This document shows positions 22,599 through 30,906 of a stretch of 64,000 bases of DNA, piece by piece; positions within the stretch are counted from its first letter, which is position 1, and each line of letters begins with the position of its first letter. The stretch is taken from assembly GCF_030264295.1 (NCBI RefSeq), contig NZ_CP127173.1, positions 8,935,501 to 8,999,500 of the forward strand. The letters run 5' to 3'. Below the pieces are notes generated by a model, which was not told where the DNA came from, did not search any database, and saw only the letters and a program-made list of their open reading frames with translations. Position numbers and translations under genes: made by a program. This DNA comes from Amycolatopsis nalaikhensis. Lineage in GTDB: Bacteria; Actinomycetota; Actinomycetes; Mycobacteriales; Pseudonocardiaceae.

Positions 22599-23504
22599 GT
22601 GACCGATCTCGACCTCCGCGTTGTCCGGTACTTCACGGCAGTCGCCGAGCACCGGCACTTCGGGCGCGCCGCGGCCGCGCTGCACACCACGCAGCCGTCG
22701 CTGAGCAGGCAGATCCGCCGCCTCGAAGGCCAGCTCGGCGCGCGCCTGCTGGACCGCACACCCCAGGGCACCCGGCTCACCGAGGCCGGCGAGGTGTTCC
22801 TGCCGCGGGCGAAGGCGCTGCTGCGATCGGCCGAGCAGGCGGCGGCGAGCACCCGCGCGGCGGCCACGCCGAGCCGGATCACGATCGGCTACCTCACGAA
22901 CCTGTTCGTCACCCCGGCCGTGCGCGAGCTGCGCCGCCGCCACCCGGACGCCGAGGTGCTCACCCGGCACCTCGGCTGGACCGAAGCTCGCGAGGCGCTG
23001 CTGGAGCACCGGGTGGACGTCGCCGTGACGCGGCTGCCACTGGCGACCGACCAGCTGCGCGTGACCGTGCTCTACGACGAAGAGCGCGTGCTCGTGGTGT
23101 CCACGGACCACCGCCTGGCGAGCCGGGAGTCGGTCACGCTCGAGGACATCGCGGACGAGCCGCTCCCCCGCCTCGACGACCCGGCGTGGAACGCGTTCTG
23201 GCGCATCGACCCCCGCCCCGACGGCTCCAGTGCCCCCGACGGCCCGCTGATCGGCGGCTACGAAGAAAAGTTCGAACTGATCGCGGCAGGTCAGCTCGTG
23301 TCGATCGTCCCGGCGGGCGTGCGGTTCAGCCGTCTCCGCCCGGACGTCACGACGGTCCCGCTCAAGGGCGTCGAGCCATGTCACGTCGTTCTGGCCACCC
23401 GCGCGGGCGACCGCAACCGCCTCCTGCCGGCGGCGTGCAAGACCCTGGAGGCGCACCTGACCGGGCCCGAGTCGGCGGCCCTCGCGGCGGCACCGAGGTC
23501 TTGA
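22599..23504 (+). CDS. LysR-family transcriptional regulator
   Basis: A 301-residue LysR protein: N-terminal helix-turn-helix (VAEHRHFGRAAAALHTTQPS, LSRQIRRLEGQLGARLLDR) and a periplasmic-binding-like effector domain with ITIGYLTNLFVTPAV. Start is GTG at 22599. It is divergent from the epimerase-like gene, the usual arrangement for LysR and its target. Its stop codon lies inside the left arm of a 19-bp inverted repeat, which probably ends transcription of this gene and of the convergent LysR gene. Confidence 0.9.
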   Translation: MTDLDLRVVRYFTAVAEHRHFGRAAAALHTTQPSLSRQIRRLEGQLGARLLDRTPQGTRLTEAGEVFLPRAKALLRSAEQAAASTRAAATPSRITIGYLTNLFVTPAVRELRRRHPDAEVLTRHLGWTEAREALLEHRVDVAVTRLPLATDQLRVTVLYDEERVLVVSTDHRLASRESVTLEDIADEPLPRLDDPAWNAFWRIDPRPDGSSAPDGPLIGGYEEKFELIAAGQLVSIVPAGVRFSRLRPDVTTVPLKGVEPCHVVLATRAGDRNRLLPAACKTLEAHLTGPESAALAAAPRS

Positions 23505-23548
23505 ATGAGTCATTCAGGACCTCCGAAGACCTGAATGACTCATTCAAG
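23500..23548. terminator. 19-bp perfect inverted repeat (TTGAATGAGTCATTCA type), bidirectional terminator
   Basis: Arms 23500-23518 and 23530-23548 are perfectly complementary with an 11-nt loop. Each arm itself contains the palindrome TGAATGAGTCATTCA or its near-copy. The element overlaps the LysR stop codon and lies 10 bp from the end of the convergent LysR gene. The A/T-rich sequence is unlike its neighbours and looks like a dispersed intergenic hairpin family. Confidence 0.75.
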
Positions 23549-23557
23549 ACGCGCGCC

Positions 23558-24460
23558 TCAGCCCTGCCCGGACTTCACCGCCAGCGTCAGCAGGTCCGCC
23601 GCCGGGCCCGTCAGCCGCCGTCCCGCGGGCCACACCGCCCGCAGCACCCGGCCCAGCTCCACGCCCGCCACCGGCACCGGTACCAACCGCCGCCCCGCCA
23701 CCTCGCGCACCACGTCCAGCTCGCTGATCACCGCCGGACCCGCACCCGCGATCACCGCGTTGCGCACGGCCGACGCCGATCCCAGCTCCAGCAACGGCTT
23801 CACCGGTCCCACGCCCGCCCGGCGCAACGCCGCCTCCACCGTCTCGCGCGTTCCCGAGCCCGGCTCGCGCACGACCAACGGGGTCGCCGCCAGCTCCGCC
23901 GCGGTCAACCCTCGCCGCCGACGGGTCCACGCGTGCCCGGCCGGGACCACCACGACCAGCCGGTCGACCGCCACCCGGCGCGTCGCCAGCCCCCGCCACG
24001 GTCCCGGGGACTCGACGAAGCCCAGGTCCACCTTCCCGCGGGCGACCAGGTCCGCCACGTGCTCGGAGTTCACCACCTCGAGCCCGACGTAGGTGTCCGG
24101 CCCGGTCCGCTTCACCTCGCCGATCCACGCCGGGACGAAGTGCTCGGCCAGCGTCATGCTCGCGGCCACCCTCAGCTTCGCGCCGCGCTGGGTCCGCAGG
24201 GCCTCCGCGCCGGTGCGCAGTCCGTCCACTTCGGTCAGGACGCGGTGGGCCCAGCCCGCGATCACCCGGCCGTCCGGCGTCAGCGCCGAGCCGCGCCGGG
24301 TGCGGTCCACCAGGGACAGTCCCAACTGGCGCTCCAAAGTGGACAGGCGTTTGCTCGCCGACGGCTGGGCGATGCCGAGCACGCCCGCCGCCTGGCCGAT
24401 GCTGCCGAGGTCCTCGACGAGCACCAGCAGGCGCAGCGAGTCCAGATCCGGTCCGGTCAT
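23558..24460 (-). CDS. LysR-family regulator (YeiE/CysB-like) of the adjacent YeiH exporter
   Basis: A 300-residue LysR protein: helix-turn-helix DLGSIGQAAGVLGIAQPSAS and RLSTLERQLGLSLVDRTRRG, then an effector domain (VAASMTLAEHFVPAWIGEV, VREPGSGTRETVEAALR, AVRNAVIAGAGPAVIS) of the YeiE type. It is divergent from a YeiH-family gene. This YeiE-YeiH pairing is widely conserved, and YeiE is linked to sulfite or sulfate stress. A perfect 8-bp dyad overlaps its start codon, arguing for autorepression. Start ATG at 24460. Confidence 0.9.
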   Translation of the reverse strand: MTGPDLDSLRLLVLVEDLGSIGQAAGVLGIAQPSASKRLSTLERQLGLSLVDRTRRGSALTPDGRVIAGWAHRVLTEVDGLRTGAEALRTQRGAKLRVAASMTLAEHFVPAWIGEVKRTGPDTYVGLEVVNSEHVADLVARGKVDLGFVESPGPWRGLATRRVAVDRLVVVVPAGHAWTRRRRGLTAAELAATPLVVREPGSGTRETVEAALRRAGVGPVKPLLELGSASAVRNAVIAGAGPAVISELDVVREVAGRRLVPVPVAGVELGRVLRAVWPAGRRLTGPAADLLTLAVKSGQG

Positions 24461-24477
24461 AGCCCCAGTCTATGACC
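24455..24477. promoter_or_regulatory. LysR operator candidate GGTCATAG-N7-CTATGACC
   Basis: A perfect 8-bp inverted repeat with 7-bp spacer overlaps the start codon of the LysR gene and lies 54 bp from the YeiH start. It contains the ATAG-N7-CTAT core typical of LysR recognition sites. Confidence 0.65.
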
Positions 24478-24530
24478 TCCCCGGCGACGGGTGGCTACCG
24501 CAAACGCACCGGCGAGGCGACGCTGGAGCC

Positions 24531-25499
24531 ATGGCATTGACGTCGGCGAAAACTTCCGGCCTGGCGATCACCGCACTCGGTGTCGCCGCGGCGTACGCGC
24601 TGAGCTCGATCTGGCCCGTCGCGGGGGCACTGACCGTCGCCGTCGTGCTCGGCATCGTCGCGGGGAGCACCCCCTTCCTCACCGACGAACTCCGCGACGG
24701 CGTCGCGCGCGTCACGAAACGCCTGCTGCGCGCCGGTGTCGTGCTGCTCGGGCTCCAGCTCGCCGTCCCGGCGGTGCTCGCGCTCGGCCCCGGCACGCTG
24801 GCCGCCGTCGTGGTGACCGTGGCGGTCACGTTCCTCGGCACGCTCGGCCTCGGCCGGATCGTCCGCGTCCCGCGCGGCCTCGCCCTGCTGGTCGCCACCG
24901 GGTTCTCGATCTGCGGCGCCTCCGCGATCGCCGCGATGGAAGGCGTGGTCGACCGCGACGACGAAGACGTCGCGACCGCCGTCGCCCTCGTCACCTGTTA
25001 CGGCAGCATCGCCCTCGGCGTCCTGCCCCTGCTCGCCAGCGCCCTCGGCCTGGACGCCACCCGGACCGGCAGCTGGGCCGGGATCTCGGTGCACGAGGTC
25101 GCCCAGGTCGTCGCGGCGGCCGGCCCGGCGGGGGCCGCCGCGGTCGCGATCGCGATCGTGGTCAAGCTGAGCCGCGTGGTGCTCCTCGCCCCAGTGGTCG
25201 CGCTCGTCGGCGCCACCGAACGCACCCGCCGCGGCGGGCACGCGCCGCTCGTGCCGCTGTTCGTCCTCGGATTCCTCGCGATGGTCGCCGTCCGCAGCAC
25301 CGGGCTCGTCCCGGCGTTCGCGCTCGACGTCGCCAAAACGGCGTCGACACTCTTGCTCGCCGGGGCGCTCTTCGGCCTCGGCTGCGCCGTCCGGCTCGGA
25401 CCGCTCCTGCGCGGCGGCGGCCGGGCGCTGCTCCTGGGTCTCCTGTCCACGCTTCTCGTGCTGGCGACCGGGTTCGGCGCGCTGGCCGCGTTCACCTGA
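24531..25499 (+). CDS. YeiH-family (UPF0324) putative sulfate/sulfonate-type exporter
   Basis: A 322-residue membrane protein with about 9-10 hydrophobic segments. Family signatures: RLLRAGVVLLGLQLAV, GFSICGASAIAAM, a GISVHEVAQVVAA motif and a C-terminal LLLAGALFGLGCAVRL. YeiH proteins are predicted sulfate or related anion exporters; direct transport data are scarce. The ATG at 24531 starts the family N terminus. It is divergent from the YeiE-like LysR gene. No terminator was recognised in the 117 bp before the sialidase gene. Confidence 0.88.
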   Translation: MALTSAKTSGLAITALGVAAAYALSSIWPVAGALTVAVVLGIVAGSTPFLTDELRDGVARVTKRLLRAGVVLLGLQLAVPAVLALGPGTLAAVVVTVAVTFLGTLGLGRIVRVPRGLALLVATGFSICGASAIAAMEGVVDRDDEDVATAVALVTCYGSIALGVLPLLASALGLDATRTGSWAGISVHEVAQVVAAAGPAGAAAVAIAIVVKLSRVVLLAPVVALVGATERTRRGGHAPLVPLFVLGFLAMVAVRSTGLVPAFALDVAKTASTLLLAGALFGLGCAVRLGPLLRGGGRALLLGLLSTLLVLATGFGALAAFT

Positions 25500-25516
25500 A
25501 GTTTCCCTCGAAGTCA

Positions 25517-25534
25517 CGTATAGGTCGTTATACG
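25517..25534. promoter_or_regulatory. Operator candidate CGTATA-N6-TATACG upstream of sialidase
   Basis: A perfect 6-bp inverted repeat with 6-bp spacer lies 83 bp before the sialidase start, followed by a direct repeat TTGTACGGG (25540 and 25553 region). The A/T content is unusual locally. No regulator gene is adjacent, so the binding protein is unknown. Confidence 0.5.
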
Positions 25535-25616
25535 CCGGGTTGTACGGGTCTTGTACGGGCCGCGTCGACGCTACCGCCGAGACGTAGGACGTAGAACGAA
25601 TCCACAGGGAGTACCC

Positions 25617-27110
25617 GTGAAGATCACCCGACTCGCCCGAGGCCTGCTGGCCGGGCTGCTGGGGTGCGCCGCCGTCGCCGCCCCGGCGGCGGTCGGCACC
25701 GCCACCGCGCAGGCGGACGTGGCCAGCACGTTGGTGTTCACCAAGAACACCGAAGGCCACGACTGCTACCGCATCCCCACCATCGTCAAGGCGAACAACG
25801 GCGACCTGCTCGCCTTCGCCGAGGGCCGCAACGGCGGCGCCAGCTTCTGCAACGACCTCGGCGCCATCGACCTCGTGATGAAGCGCTCGACCGACAACGG
25901 CAAGACGTGGAGTGCTCTGCAAACCGTCATCACCGCGTACGGCGACGTCAAGGGCAACCCGGCGCCGATCGTCATCCCGGGCAGCAACCGGATCGTGCTG
26001 CTGTCGACCATGCAGTGCTACACCAACCCCTCCTGCGGCCGGATCCCGCGCGTGTCCATCAGCGACGACAACGGCAAGACCTGGGCCGCGCCGAAGGTCC
26101 TGACCACGGAGCTGGGCTTCGCGAGCGCGCCCGGCTGGCTCGCCACCGGCCCGTCGCACGGCATCGTGCTCACCCGCGGCGCGCACGCCGGACGGCTCGT
26201 CGCCGGCATCAGCTGGACGATCAGCGGCAAGAACACCGGCGCCGTGATCTACAGCGACGACCAGGGCGTCACCTGGCACCGCGGCGCGACCGACTCGCCG
26301 ACCACCGCGATCAACCCGCAGGAGATCAGCGTCACCGAACTGCTCGACGGCCGGGTCTACGCGGCCGCGCGCAACCAGGCCAACGACGACAACAAGTGCC
26401 TGGAAGGCGGTACGCGCAACCGCACCTTCGCCATCAGCTCCGACGGCGGCGAGACGTTCAGCTCGAAGTTCGCCTTCGCCACCGACCTCGTCGCGCCGAC
26501 CGTCCAGGGCTCGACGGCCCGCATGAGCGCCACCGACACCGGCGGCAAGTACAACCGGGTGCTGTTCGCCGCACCGTCCACTTGCGACCGCCGCAAGGAG
26601 CTGCGGGTGCACTCGTCGTTCGACGAGGGCGCGAACTGGACCGGCACCGCGGGCAGCCTGCTCGTCTGGGGCCAGGACGCCGCCTACTCCGACATGGTGC
26701 AGCTGTCCCAGACCTCGGCCGGCGTGCTGTTCGAGGCCGGGCCGGAGTACCACGCCAACGACACGATCCGCTACGCCACCGTCACCGACGCCGCGCTCGG
26801 CGCCCCCGCCTGCGGCCTCGGCTACGGCGTGATCGACTCGGCCCCGCTCGGCACGGCGGGCACGGCTTACCTGTCCTACAACGCTTCCACGGGCAAGAAC
26901 TGCGTCAGCGCGATGAAGAGCACGTCCGCCGGGAAGGCCACGCAGACGTCGGCCTACCTGGAGGTCCAGGGCTCGTCGCGGATCACCGACTCCGGCGCGT
27001 TCTCCTACTTCGCCGGTCCGGTTTCCGCGGCCGCGGCGGACAAGTGCGTGAAGTGGGGTGGCTCGGCCGACGGCCAGGCCTACAACAGCGAGTTCGAGCA
27101 CTGCGGCTGA
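25617..27110 (+). CDS. Secreted sialidase (GH33, BNR/Asp-box)
   Basis: A 497-residue precursor with a Sec signal (ARGLLAGLLGCAAVAAPAAVGTATA). The mature part starts with the RIP motif of sialidases (CYRIPTIV, arginine-triad Arg) and carries Asp-boxes STDNGKTW, SDDNGKTW, SDDQGVTW and SSDGGETF, the repeats of a six-bladed propeller. Further conserved parts are NPQEISVTEL and LRVHSSFDEGANW. It releases terminal sialic acids from glycoconjugates outside the cell. The C-terminal ~100 residues carry Cys and form an extra domain of unknown role. Start is GTG at 25617, preceded by GGGAG. A hairpin terminator follows. Confidence 0.92.
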   Translation: MKITRLARGLLAGLLGCAAVAAPAAVGTATAQADVASTLVFTKNTEGHDCYRIPTIVKANNGDLLAFAEGRNGGASFCNDLGAIDLVMKRSTDNGKTWSALQTVITAYGDVKGNPAPIVIPGSNRIVLLSTMQCYTNPSCGRIPRVSISDDNGKTWAAPKVLTTELGFASAPGWLATGPSHGIVLTRGAHAGRLVAGISWTISGKNTGAVIYSDDQGVTWHRGATDSPTTAINPQEISVTELLDGRVYAAARNQANDDNKCLEGGTRNRTFAISSDGGETFSSKFAFATDLVAPTVQGSTARMSATDTGGKYNRVLFAAPSTCDRRKELRVHSSFDEGANWTGTAGSLLVWGQDAAYSDMVQLSQTSAGVLFEAGPEYHANDTIRYATVTDAALGAPACGLGYGVIDSAPLGTAGTAYLSYNASTGKNCVSAMKSTSAGKATQTSAYLEVQGSSRITDSGAFSYFAGPVSAAAADKCVKWGGSADGQAYNSEFEHCG

Positions 27111-27116
27111 CGAACA

Positions 27117-27151
27117 CGGGTGGGACCCGCCCCCTGGCCGGGTCCCACCCG
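27117..27151. terminator. Bidirectional hairpin terminator
   Basis: A perfect 13-bp stem (CGGGTGGGACCCG, 27117-27129, with 27139-27151) lies between the convergent sialidase and MmpS-like genes. Confidence 0.8.
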
Positions 27152-27166
27152 CTCCTCCCGCCTCCG

Positions 27167-27772
27167 TCAGAAGCCGGTGCAGCTGGCGACCGCGTACTCC
27201 CCGGACGCGGTCGCCGTCTTGACCTCCTTGCCGTCGACGACGACCTTGCACGTCACCGTGCCGCCGTCTTCGCCGGTGGTCGCGGTGAACGCGCCCACGT
27301 AGATGCCGGTGGCCTCGACCGTCTTCGTCCACGGCACGGCCGCGCCGGTTTCGCTGTGCACCGACGTCGACTGCTCGAAGGTGCTGTAGTCGATGTCGGC
27401 GGTCTTCGCGTCCCCGGTCACCGAGTAGACGATGGTGTACTTCCGCGTGGCCTGGTCGTTGACGTCGCTGATCGCCTTGCCGATGACGACCACCCACAGG
27501 ACGCTCACCACCAGGCCGAGCACGGACACGACGACGCCGGCGATCGCCAGCCCCTTGTTGGTGGCCTTCCCGGCCCGCACCCGCGCGACGCCGACCGCGG
27601 ACAGGATCAGGCCGAGCACCACCAGCGGCCAGGCCACGACCCCGACGAACGGGATCGGCGAGAACACCAGCCCGACCAGACCGAGGACGAACCCTGCCGT
27701 GCCGAGTCCGTTGCGGGGCGGCGCGGCCTGCGGGGCCGGGTACTGCTGCTGGATCGGGGTGTAGTCGGTCAT
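27167..27772 (-). CDS. DUF4190 membrane protein with MmpS-like C-terminal domain
   Basis: A 201-residue protein. A Pro/Gln-rich N terminus (TPIQQQYPAPQAAPP) is followed by a DUF4190 module with hydrophobic segments (GTAGFVLGLVGLVFSPIPFV, WPLVVLGLILSAVGVARV, a third near 80-105). The C-terminal ~95 residues match MmpS accessory domains: YSVTGDAKTADIDYSTF, VPWTKTVEA, GTVTCKVVVDGKEVKTA and a final Cys. MmpS proteins normally have one membrane helix and assist MmpL lipid exporters, but no MmpL gene is nearby. Cysteines at the ends of the domain could form a disulfide outside the membrane. Start ATG at 27772. Confidence 0.8.
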   Translation of the reverse strand: MTDYTPIQQQYPAPQAAPPRNGLGTAGFVLGLVGLVFSPIPFVGVVAWPLVVLGLILSAVGVARVRAGKATNKGLAIAGVVVSVLGLVVSVLWVVVIGKAISDVNDQATRKYTIVYSVTGDAKTADIDYSTFEQSTSVHSETGAAVPWTKTVEATGIYVGAFTATTGEDGGTVTCKVVVDGKEVKTATASGEYAVASCTGF

Positions 27773-27932
27773 CGGGGTTTTCCTTTCACCTCTGCTGGAC
27801 GGCGAGCAGGAAACCAGCGCGGCGGCCCGGCCCGCGTCATCCGCGGGCCTCGACCGCGTACGACGAAAGTCGTCACCGGCGGCGGGGTGGACGAGCGGAA
27901 GGGCTGACGGACCGCCTCGTACGCTCTCCCCC

Positions 27933-29132
27933 ATGGGACGGTCCGTGCTTCGGGTGGTGTGCACCGTGCTCGCGGTCGCGGCGGGCGTGCTGAGCAGCAC
28001 CGTCAACGTCGCACTGGACAGTTCGGTGCCCGGTGTGCCGGACACGGTGCTGTCGGCGCTGGGCCTGCTCGGCTGGTTCGCCGGGATCGGCGCGTCGGTC
28101 ATGCTGGTCTGGCGGCACCGCTGGCCGCTGCTGGTCACCGGGATCGCGCTGGTGCCGCCGCTGCTGCTGACCGGCGACTCGATGGCCGCGCTGATCGCGC
28201 TCGCCGCGCTGACCACCCAGTACGTCGGCTGGTGGCGCTGGAGCGCGGCGACGCTCACGTTCGCCGCCACCGGGCTCGCGGTCTGGCACGACGCGAGCCG
28301 CTACCCCGAGGTGTCGCTCGCCGAGGCCTGGATGTCGACCGAGACGACCGGCGCCAAGCTCACCGGGGTCGTCCTCACCGCACTGCTGTTCACCGGGATC
28401 CCGCTCACCGTCGGGATCGTGCGGCACAGCCTGGCCGAGACGCGCCGCCGGATCGCCGAGCAGGAAGCGCTGCGCGACCAGATGGCGCGCCGCGAGGAGC
28501 AGGCGCGGATCGCGCGCGAGATGCACGACGTCCTCGGGCACCGCCTGTCGCTGCTTTCCCTGCAGGCGGGCGCGTTGGAGGTCACCACGGCCACGACGCC
28601 GGACGCCGCCGAGGCGGCCAAGACCGTGCGGACCACCGCCCGGCAGTCGCTCGACGACCTGCGCCAGGTGATCGGCGTGCTGCGCGGCGCGGGCTTCGCC
28701 GACCGGGCGCCCGGCGGCCCCGCCGAACCGCCCCAGCCGACCCTGGCCGACATCCCCGACCTCGTCACCGGCGCGCGGCAGGCCGGGCTTCCGGTCAACG
28801 TCACCATCCTGCTCGACCACGCGGGCTCGGCACCCGCCCCGCTCGGCACCGCCGCCTACCGCATCCTGCAGGAGGCGCTCACGAACGTGCTCCGGCACGC
28901 GCCGGGCGCGCCCGCGGACGTCAGTGTGCGCGGCGGTCCCGGCGCCGGGCTGGTGCTCGAGGTCGTCAACCCGCTGCCGCCGCACCCGGTGCCCTCGCCC
29001 GGGTCCGGCACCGGGCTGACCGGCGTCACCGAGCGGATCTCCCTGCTCGGCGGCACGCTCACCGCGGGCCCGGACGGCGAGCGGGCGTTCGCGCTGCGGG
29101 CCTGGCTGCCGTGGGCGGCACCCGCGCCCTAG
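27933..29132 (+). CDS. NarL-type sensor histidine kinase
   Basis: A 399-residue kinase. Residues ~1-165 contain 4-5 membrane helices with little periplasmic loop, so it probably senses the membrane or an intramembrane signal. A short coiled coil (RRRIAEQEALRDQMARREEQ) leads to a HisKA_3 domain with phospho-acceptor His198 (AREMHDVLGHRLSLLS), then a HATPase domain (ILQEALTNVLRHAPGA, GSGTGLTGVTERISLLGG). It forms an operon with the response regulator 9 bp downstream. The 160-bp gap to the divergent DUF4190/MmpS gene probably contains the promoter, and such cell-envelope genes are plausible targets. Confidence 0.92.
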   Translation: MGRSVLRVVCTVLAVAAGVLSSTVNVALDSSVPGVPDTVLSALGLLGWFAGIGASVMLVWRHRWPLLVTGIALVPPLLLTGDSMAALIALAALTTQYVGWWRWSAATLTFAATGLAVWHDASRYPEVSLAEAWMSTETTGAKLTGVVLTALLFTGIPLTVGIVRHSLAETRRRIAEQEALRDQMARREEQARIAREMHDVLGHRLSLLSLQAGALEVTTATTPDAAEAAKTVRTTARQSLDDLRQVIGVLRGAGFADRAPGGPAEPPQPTLADIPDLVTGARQAGLPVNVTILLDHAGSAPAPLGTAAYRILQEALTNVLRHAPGAPADVSVRGGPGAGLVLEVVNPLPPHPVPSPGSGTGLTGVTERISLLGGTLTAGPDGERAFALRAWLPWAAPAP

Positions 29133-29141
29133 CATGGGCGG

Positions 29142-29801
29142 GTGAGCGTGCGCGTACTGCTCGTCGACGACGACCCGCTGGTCCGCACCGGGCTGTCGAT
29201 GATCCTCGGCAGCACGAACGACATTTCCGTGGTCGGCGAAGCCGGTGACGGCGACGAGGCGGTCCAGCAGGTCGCGCGGCACGCACCGGACGTCGTGATC
29301 ATGGACATCCGGATGCGCCGGATGAACGGCCTCGCCGCGACTGCGGCGGTGCTGGCCCAGCCGCGGCCGCCGAAGGTGCTGATCCTGACGACGTTCGACC
29401 TCGACGAGTACGTGTTCGAAGCGCTCGCCGCCGGCGCGAGCGGCTTCCTGCTCAAGGAGGGTTCACCGCAGGAGATCATCGAAGGCGTGCGGGTGGTGGC
29501 CAACGGCGACGCGATGCTGTCGCCGCGCACGACGAAACAGCTGATCGGCCAGTTCGTCGCGGCCCGCGCCAACCCGCGGCGCGCCCGGGCGCAGGGCAAG
29601 CTGGAACTGCTCAGCGGCCGCGAACGCGAGATCGTCACGGCGGTCGCCCGGGGCAAGCCGAACGCGGACATCGCCGCGGAGCTGTTCCTCAGCGAGGCCA
29701 CGGTGAAGACGCACATCACCCGCACGTTCGCGAAGCTCGACGTGAGCAACCGCGTCCAGCTGACGATCTTCGCCTACGAAGCCGGGCTCGTCACGCCGTG
29801 A
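29142..29801 (+). CDS. LuxR/NarL-family response regulator
   Basis: A 219-residue regulator: receiver domain with acidic cluster VDDDPLV and phospho-acceptor Asp55 (VVIMDIRM), Thr/Lys switch residues (LILTTFD, GFLLKEGS), and a LuxR helix-turn-helix (LSGREREIVTAVARGKPNAD, LFLSEATVKTHI). It is the partner of the kinase just upstream (9-bp gap, GTG start). Its 3' end overlaps the convergent MerR gene by 11 bp. Confidence 0.93.
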   Translation: MSVRVLLVDDDPLVRTGLSMILGSTNDISVVGEAGDGDEAVQQVARHAPDVVIMDIRMRRMNGLAATAAVLAQPRPPKVLILTTFDLDEYVFEALAAGASGFLLKEGSPQEIIEGVRVVANGDAMLSPRTTKQLIGQFVAARANPRRARAQGKLELLSGREREIVTAVARGKPNADIAAELFLSEATVKTHITRTFAKLDVSNRVQLTIFAYEAGLVTP

Positions 29802-30162
29802 CTTCGGCCAGCAGCCCCCGGAAGTGCGGGCAGGTCATGATGTCGTCGTGCGGGCAGTCGCCCTCGAGCATCTCGAGCGCGGCTTGCGCGCGGGCGATCC
29901 GGGCCAGCAGCTCCTCGCGGTGGCGCGCGATCACCTCGGTGCGTTCCGGCGCGGTCCGCGCGGCCAGCATCGCCCGGATGTCCGCGAGCCCGAAGCCCGC
30001 CTCCTTCGAGACCAGGATCGCCGCGACCCGCTGGACGTCCTCGTCGGCGTAGCGGCGCCGGTCGCCCACGCGCGCCGGGGACAGCAGGCCTTCCGCCTCC
30101 CAGTGCCGCAGCACGTGCGTGGGCAGCCCGAAGCGCGCGGCCACTTCGCCGATTGACTTCAT
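29791..30162 (-). CDS. MerR-family regulator
   Basis: A 123-residue MerR protein: winged helix IGEVAARFGLPTHVLRHWEA, GLLSPARVGDRRRYADED, then a helical coiled-coil region with LLARIARAQAALEML. The C terminus has two Cys-Pro-His motifs (CPHDDIMTCPHF), which could bind a metal. The ATG at 30162 begins the conserved MKSIGEVAARFG; upstream in-frame ATGs lie inside the divergent methyltransferase gene. Only 19 bp separate the two starts. A GACTT-N12-AAGTC dyad (30155-30176) spans the start region and is the likely operator. Confidence 0.88.
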   Translation of the reverse strand: MKSIGEVAARFGLPTHVLRHWEAEGLLSPARVGDRRRYADEDVQRVAAILVSKEAGFGLADIRAMLAARTAPERTEVIARHREELLARIARAQAALEMLEGDCPHDDIMTCPHFRGLLAEVTA

Positions 30163-30181
30163 GTCACCATTAAGTCGCAGC

Positions 30182-30880
30182 ATGGCGGACATGTCCACGA
30201 TGCTGAACCTCCTCGACGCCTACGACGCCCTCCCCCAGGCCCGTGCCCTGCGGGAACACACCTACGCCGGACTCGGCGGCACGGTCGTCGACGTCGGCTG
30301 CGGCGGTGGGCGGGTCGTCGGCGAGCTGGCCGCCCGCGGGGTCGCGGCCGTCGGGGTCGACGCCGACCCGGCCATGGTCCGACTCGCCGCCGAACGCTGG
30401 CCGGGCGCCGAGTTCCACGTCGCCGACGCGACCGCGCTGCCCCTGGCGGACGGCTCGGTCACCGGCTACCGCGCCGACAAGGTCCTGCATGCCCTCGCCG
30501 AGCCCGCCGCGGCAGTCGCCGAGGCCCACCGGGTCCTGGCCGACGGCGGCCGCGCGGTGCTCGTCGGCCAGGACTGGGACACGTTCGTCATCGACTCGGA
30601 CGACGCCGCGCGCACCCGCGCGCTCGTCCACGCCCGCGCGGACGGCATGCCGCACCCGCGGATCGCCCGCCGGTACCGGAACCTCCTGCTGGACAACGGG
30701 TTCACCGACGTCACGGTCGAGGTGCACACGATCGTCTGGACCGGCGAGGGTGCCTTGCCATTGCTGGTCAACCTCGGCGGCGAGGGCGCCTGGCTCGACG
30801 AGCAGACGGCCCGGGCCCGCGAGGACCGGCTGTTCGTGGCCGTCCCGTTCTTCCTCGCCGCCGGGACCCGGGCGCGCTGA
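30182..30880 (+). CDS. Class I SAM-dependent methyltransferase
   Basis: A 232-residue methyltransferase with SAM motif I VVDVGCGGGRVVGELAARG, acidic motif II VGVDADPAM, and ADATALPLADGSV / VLHALAEPAAAVAEAHRVL typical of UbiE/Methyltransf_11 small-molecule enzymes. The ATG at 30182 is only 19 bp from the divergent MerR start, so its mRNA is probably nearly leaderless. The arrangement suggests the MerR protein controls it. The substrate is not known. It is followed by a hairpin repeat element. Confidence 0.85.
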   Translation: MADMSTMLNLLDAYDALPQARALREHTYAGLGGTVVDVGCGGGRVVGELAARGVAAVGVDADPAMVRLAAERWPGAEFHVADATALPLADGSVTGYRADKVLHALAEPAAAVAEAHRVLADGGRAVLVGQDWDTFVIDSDDAARTRALVHARADGMPHPRIARRYRNLLLDNGFTDVTVEVHTIVWTGEGALPLLVNLGGEGAWLDEQTARAREDRLFVAVPFFLAAGTRAR

Positions 30881-30906
30881 AGGGGACGTTCATCTCATCT
30901 GACGCG

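Noticed and set aside
21600..23513. A 637-codon frame extending the epimerase upstream through the LysR gene
   Set aside because: The extra N-terminal part is antisense to the LysR gene and has no conserved residues; the nucleotide-binding motif begins at the ATG at 22475 after a ribosome site.
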